64,000 bases of DNA from positions 3,100,001-3,164,000 of the forward strand of contig OW818656.1 of NCBI GenBank assembly GCA_942492965.1. Direction: 5' to 3'. A program made the translations under genes and the position numbers. The first letter of the stretch is position 1. Every line of letters starts with the position of its first letter. Of the stretch, positions 60,258 to 64,000 are shown piece after piece. The DNA is from Sphingosinicella sp942492965 (GTDB lineage Bacteria; Pseudomonadota; Alphaproteobacteria; Sphingomonadales; Sphingomonadaceae). The notes beneath the pieces were generated by a model, which worked only from the letters and a program-made list of their open reading frames with translations, was not told where the DNA came from and ran no database searches.

Positions 60258-61988
60258 ATGGACGCTCAGATCACAAAGGCCGACGGCCAGCTTTTCGACC
60301 CGATTGCGATGGAGGTCTTCTCGAACCGCCTGCTTTCGATAACCGAGGACATGGGCAATCGCCTTGTCCGTGCATCGTTCTCTCCGAACATCAAGGAGCG
60401 CAAGGATTGCTCCGTGGCCATGTTCGACAGCAGAGGGCGGCTGATCGCGCAGGCGGCGCACATCCCGATGCACCTCGGTTCGCTTTCGGGCGGCGTGGAG
60501 ACCGTGCTCGGCAAGTACGGCATCGAGAACGTGCGCGAGGGCGACGCCTTCATCTGCAATGACTCCTATCTCGCCGGCGGTACCCATGCGCCGGATATCA
60601 CCATCGTCACGCCGATCTTCTGGGGCGGTGTCTGCCGTTTCTTCGCGGCCAACATCGGCCACCATTCCGATGTCGGCGGCACCTATCCGGGCTCGGTTTC
60701 GCCGACAGCGCGAACGGTGTTCGAAGAAGGCATCCGAATCCCGCTCGTCCGCATCGTCCGCGAAGGCGAACTCGACATGGGTTTGATAACGCTGCTATCG
60801 GAAAACAGCCGCGAGCCGGCCGACCGCATCGCCGATCTCAAGGTGCAGATCGCCGCGAATGATCGCGGCGCGCAACTGATGCTGGAGCTTGTCCGCCAAC
60901 TCGGCATTGAAGCCGTGGAGCAATCAATCGAAGACATTCTCTCCTACACCGCCCGCAGGCTGCGCAACCGGATCGCCGCATTGAAGGACGGGACTGGAAG
61001 TCACACAGCCTATCTCGACGACGATGGCTTCGGCGGCGATCCGGTGGCGATCAAGGCGACGCTGATCGTGGAGGGCGACAATCTCACGGTCGATTTCGCG
61101 GGTTCCGGCCCGCAGTGCCGCGGCAGCTACAACATGCCGGAAAGCGCGATGCGCGCGAGCGTCTACTATGTCGTGAAGACGATGCTCGACCCGGAGCTGA
61201 TGGCCAACGAGGGCATGTTCGATGCCATCAGCATCAAGCTGCCCGAGGGCACGATCACCAATCCCACGTTCCCGGCCGCGGTCGGTATGCGTTCCAACAC
61301 CGCGCAGCGGGTCTCCGCGTCCGTCATCGGCGCTTTCTCCCACTTCCTGCCGCGCGAGCGTGTGATGGCGGCGAGCAACGACGCCATGCCCGCGATGGTC
61401 TTTTCCGGGCGCAGCCGCAGGCGCGCGGGCACCTATGTCTACGTCGAGACGATCGGCGGCGGGGCGGGCGCGCGCTTCGGGAACGACGGCGCGGACGGTA
61501 CGCATGTCCACATCACCAACTCTTCGAACCTGCCTGCCGAGGCGCTGGAAAACGAGTATCCGCTGGTGGTCGACGAATACAGCCTGATCACCGACAGCGG
61601 TGGCGCGGGCGCGTGGCGCGGTGGTATGGGCATTGCCCGGCAGATTCGCGCACTCGACGACGAGACGTTCTGCTACGCCTCCAGCGAAGGTACGATTATT
61701 CCCGCCGACGGCGTGTTCGGCGGCGGGAAGGGCGCCGTGGCGCACATCATTCGCGACAGGGGCACGGCTGCGGAGCAGGAAATTCCCGCAAACCAGCCGC
61801 GCCTCGTGCTTGCGGCGGGGCAATCGGTGCGGGTGGAGACGCCCGGCGGCGGGGGCTTCGGAAAGCCTGAAGCGCGTGATGTCGCCGCGATTGCCGCAGA
61901 CCTGCGCGCAGGGCGGGTGACGCCAGCTGCAGCGCGTGCAGCGTATGGTGAGGCAAAGACGGTTCAGGCGGAACAAATGGTGCTTTGA
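60258..61988 (+). CDS. Hydantoinase/oxoprolinase B-subunit family protein
   Basis: 576 residues from ATG 60258, with GGAGG at an 8-base spacing; a GTG at 60249 sits on that site. It matches HyuB throughout: FDPIAMEVFSNRLLSITEDMG, FICNDSYLAGGTHAPD, DITIVTP and the PGGGGFGKP end. It forms the catalytic partner of the A subunit. The substrate is likely a lactam or a small ketone. A transporter follows 49 bases on. Confidence 0.92.
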   Translation: MDAQITKADGQLFDPIAMEVFSNRLLSITEDMGNRLVRASFSPNIKERKDCSVAMFDSRGRLIAQAAHIPMHLGSLSGGVETVLGKYGIENVREGDAFICNDSYLAGGTHAPDITIVTPIFWGGVCRFFAANIGHHSDVGGTYPGSVSPTARTVFEEGIRIPLVRIVREGELDMGLITLLSENSREPADRIADLKVQIAANDRGAQLMLELVRQLGIEAVEQSIEDILSYTARRLRNRIAALKDGTGSHTAYLDDDGFGGDPVAIKATLIVEGDNLTVDFAGSGPQCRGSYNMPESAMRASVYYVVKTMLDPELMANEGMFDAISIKLPEGTITNPTFPAAVGMRSNTAQRVSASVIGAFSHFLPRERVMAASNDAMPAMVFSGRSRRRAGTYVYVETIGGGAGARFGNDGADGTHVHITNSSNLPAEALENEYPLVVDEYSLITDSGGAGAWRGGMGIARQIRALDDETFCYASSEGTIIPADGVFGGGKGAVAHIIRDRGTAAEQEIPANQPRLVLAAGQSVRVETPGGGGFGKPEARDVAAIAADLRAGRVTPAAARAAYGEAKTVQAEQMVL

Positions 61989-62037
61989 CGACGCGAGGCC
62001 CACGGAAAAGGGGCCGTAGGGGGAGGGAAGACGAGGC

Positions 62038-63360
62038 GTGAAAAAGGGAAGGATCAGAGACTGGCTAGTGGTGCTGCTGTTGATGGCAGCGCTGATCCTG
62101 TCCTTTGTCGACCGCATCGCCCTGTCGCTGCTCGTCGATCCGATCCGCGCCGATCTTGGGATCAGCGATGCCGAAATCGGCTTGCTGCAGGGAATCGCCT
62201 TCGGCCTTTTCTTCGCCGTCATGGGGCTTCCGCTTGGATGGCTCGCAGACCGCTGGACGCGCAAGGGCACCATCATGCTCGGCGTTGGGCTTTGGTCCGC
62301 TGCCACCGCGGCTTGCGGCCTGTCCTCCAATTTCGTGCAGCTTCTCCTCGCCCGGATCGGCGTGGGCGCGGGCGAGGCTGCGCTGGCGCCCGCAAGCTAC
62401 TCGATCGTGCACGACCGCTTCCCGAAAGAGCAGCTCGGCCGCGCGATCAGCCTGTTTCAGGTCGGCGGCGTCATCGGCGCCGGTTTGGCGCTTGTCATCA
62501 CGGGCTATGTCTACCGCTACTTCACGGATGGCGGCGGTGCGGGTCTACCTCTCGTCGCCGATCTTCGCCCGTGGCAGCAGACATTCGTTGCCATCGCCGC
62601 GCCCGGCGCGCTCTTTGTGGCGCTCATAGCCTTCATCAAGGAACCGGAGCGTGTTTCGGGAGAGGCGGGCACGCGCGGCGAGCAGAAGCTCGGCATGATC
62701 GCGGCCGTGAAGGCCCGCGTCGCGCTCTATGTGCCGCTTTTCCTCGGCATGTCAGGGATCATCATGACAAGCTACGCGCTCGTATCGTGGATGCCTGCCG
62801 TTCTCGGCCGTGAATTCGGTTGGTCGACCGACGAGGTCGGTGCGCGCTACGGCTTCACCGTGCTCCTGGCGAGCCCCGTGGGTCTTCTCACCGGCGGCTG
62901 GCTGGCAGACGCTCTCGTGCGCCGCGGCGCCGCCAATGCCCACGTGCGCGTCGCCGCGCTTGCCGCGCTGATCGGGCTCCCCTTCGCGCTGCTGCTTTCC
63001 GTACCGCAGGGGCCGTATGGGTTGCTGCTGGTCGTGGCCGGGTTGCACTTCGCGGTGTCGATGCCGATGGGGGTGGTTCCTGCGTTCCTGCAACTCGCGA
63101 CGCCGCAGGACGCGCGGGCGCAGGTATCCGGGCTCTACGTGCTCGTGATCAACGTCATCGGCCTCGGCCTCGGCCCAACACTTGTCGGTGCGCTTTCTAC
63201 AGGCATGGCGGGCGGCGCCGGCGATCTGCGCAGTGCGATGAGTCTCGTCGTTGGACCCGCCATGTTCGCATCAACAGCCGTCATGGCGCTGCTCGCGCGC
63301 GCCACATGGCTCGGGCTGGGCGGAAGGTCCGTGCTGATGCCTGCCTATAAGAAATTGTGA
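62038..63360 (+). CDS. MFS transporter, spinster-like
   Basis: 440 residues with about 12 helices and the loop signatures GLPLGWLADRWTRKG and LPASYSIVHDRFP (here APASYSIVHDRFP), the sphingomonad spinster-like group often placed with TonB receptors. Start GTG 62038, with GGAGGG about nine bases upstream. It probably carries the substrate of HyuAB across the inner membrane. The gene is in one line with hyuAB and before the TonB receptor. Confidence 0.9.
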   Translation: MKKGRIRDWLVVLLLMAALILSFVDRIALSLLVDPIRADLGISDAEIGLLQGIAFGLFFAVMGLPLGWLADRWTRKGTIMLGVGLWSAATAACGLSSNFVQLLLARIGVGAGEAALAPASYSIVHDRFPKEQLGRAISLFQVGGVIGAGLALVITGYVYRYFTDGGGAGLPLVADLRPWQQTFVAIAAPGALFVALIAFIKEPERVSGEAGTRGEQKLGMIAAVKARVALYVPLFLGMSGIIMTSYALVSWMPAVLGREFGWSTDEVGARYGFTVLLASPVGLLTGGWLADALVRRGAANAHVRVAALAALIGLPFALLLSVPQGPYGLLLVVAGLHFAVSMPMGVVPAFLQLATPQDARAQVSGLYVLVINVIGLGLGPTLVGALSTGMAGGAGDLRSAMSLVVGPAMFASTAVMALLARATWLGLGGRSVLMPAYKKL

Positions 63361-63396
63361 TCGCTTCTGATCGGTAAAAACAGGTTTTCAATTAAA

Positions 63397-63411
63397 CGGT
63401 AGAAAATACCG
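63397..63411. promoter_or_regulatory. Short inverted repeat before the last TonB receptor gene
   Basis: CGGTA-GAAAA-TACCG, perfect 5-bp arms, lies 48 bases before the receptor ATG in an AT-rich 98-base gap. It may be an operator or a weak hairpin. Confidence 0.35.
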
Positions 63412-63458
63412 AATGACCAGCCATGTCTGAAACTCGAACCATCGAGGGGGGTTAGAAA

Positions 63459-64000
63459 ATGACCAAATCCGTTCTGAAATCTGCAAGTTCGCTTGGTGTA
63501 ATCATCGCGTTTGCGTCCATGGCACCTGCGTATGCGGCAGAGCCCGCTCCGGCGGGTGATGATGCCGTCACGGGCGGCGAGATCGTCGTCACGGCGCGTC
63601 GGCGTGCGGAAAGCCTGCAGGATATTCCGCTTTCGGTGACGGCGTTCGATAGCGCGGCGCTTGAAACCGCCGGTGTGAACAGCTTTCGCGACATGGCGCG
63701 CCTGATGCCAGGCGTGCAGTTCACGGAGCGCGGCAGCCTCTCCGCACAGCTCACGATCCGCGGTGTGGGAGGCGATTCCCGCAACATCGGTATCGAGGCG
63801 GGTGTCGGCATGTATCTCGACGGTGTCTATATTCCGCGCACTTCGGGCTATAATGCCGATCTCGCGGAGATTTCCCAGATCGAGGTTCTGCGCGGTCCGC
63901 AGGGGACGCTTTTCGGCAAGAACACGATCGGCGGTGTGATCAATATCGTCACCAAGGAACCCACGGACACTCTCGAAGGCACCGTCTACGCGAGCTATGG
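63459..64000 (+). CDS. TonB-dependent receptor (partial, runs off window)
   Basis: The first 180 codons of a receptor cut by the window end. ATG 63459 has a G-run (GGGGGG) upstream. Signal peptide about 1-26 (ends PAYAAE), TonB box GEIVVTARRR, then the plug domain with VLRGPQGTLFGKNTIGGVIN and the start of the next strand (DTLEGTVYASYG). It probably imports the substrate of the hyuAB-MFS unit and may be the last gene of that operon or have its own promoter. Confidence 0.93.
   Translation, partial: MTKSVLKSASSLGVIIAFASMAPAYAAEPAPAGDDAVTGGEIVVTARRRAESLQDIPLSVTAFDSAALETAGVNSFRDMARLMPGVQFTERGSLSAQLTIRGVGGDSRNIGIEAGVGMYLDGVYIPRTSGYNADLAEISQIEVLRGPQGTLFGKNTIGGVINIVTKEPTDTLEGTVYASY

Noticed and set aside
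1..64000. tRNA, rRNA, CRISPR arrays, insertion sequences, integrase or prophage genes
   Set aside because: Reading both strands, I saw no tRNA-like cloverleaf, no regularly spaced repeats, no transposase and no phage-type gene.

Overview
This is a GC-rich, gene-dense chromosomal window from an alphaproteobacterium of the sphingomonad group. Evidence for that is four TonB-dependent receptors with the N-terminal 'EEIIVTAQKR'-type TonB box, many small catabolic operons, NHEJ genes and the general gene repertoire. The gene at 26918-28126 looks like BapA, the beta-peptidyl aminopeptidase characterised in Sphingosinicella, so a Sphingosinicella-like organism is the best guess (inference). I found no tRNA, rRNA, CRISPR array or insertion sequence. 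No stretch over 300 bases lacks a gene; the longest is the 283 bases at 57915-58197.

Layout. 1-4.7 kb: housekeeping and envelope genes (J-domain protein, DMT transporter, AmiD-like amidase, two nucleotidyltransferases). 4.7-11.2 kb: DNA repair and stress (ligD-ku, topoisomerase IB, hydrophilic stress-type proteins, and soxR divergent from a VOC gene through a textbook SoxR promoter). 11.2-30.2 kb: a catabolic island with an orphan carboxyltransferase, a DUF1611/DgcN-like protein, two TonB receptors, two S12 serine hydrolases, enoyl-CoA hydratase, a TetR regulator, and an operon MaoC - acyl-CoA ligase - MFS - bapA followed by two fold-type II PLP enzymes. Five copies of a 16-bp palindrome related to TTGAATTTAAATTCAA sit upstream of the transcription units; the perfect copy lies beside the tetR gene. 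I read this as one TetR-controlled regulon that gives BapA a physiological context: uptake of a peptide-like compound containing beta- and/or D-amino acids, its hydrolysis in the periplasm, and CoA-dependent breakdown of the acyl part.

30.2-42.5 kb: a second, AraC-linked catabolic cluster (acyl-CoA dehydrogenase, SCPx-type thiolase, acyl-CoA ligase, saccharopine-dehydrogenase-like protein, TonB receptor, SDR, DUF3237, DUF1295-type membrane protein, AcuI-type reductase). 42.5-46.1 kb: the lower meta-cleavage operon (hydratase, acylating acetaldehyde dehydrogenase, hydroxy-oxovalerate aldolase), divergent from an IclR regulator with a perfect inverted repeat between them. 46.1-54.8 kb: a minus-strand polysaccharide block (HlyD-like protein, GT2 synthase with an intact PilZ domain, SBF-like transporter, hemerythrin, GT4 fusion, GH130). 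54.9-64 kb: omega-aminotransferase with a divergent XRE-cupin regulator, then LysR divergent from hyuA-hyuB-MFS and a TonB receptor cut off by the window end.

The window is very compact. Most operon genes overlap by 4 bases (ATGA/GTGA), and five convergent pairs overlap at their stop codons.
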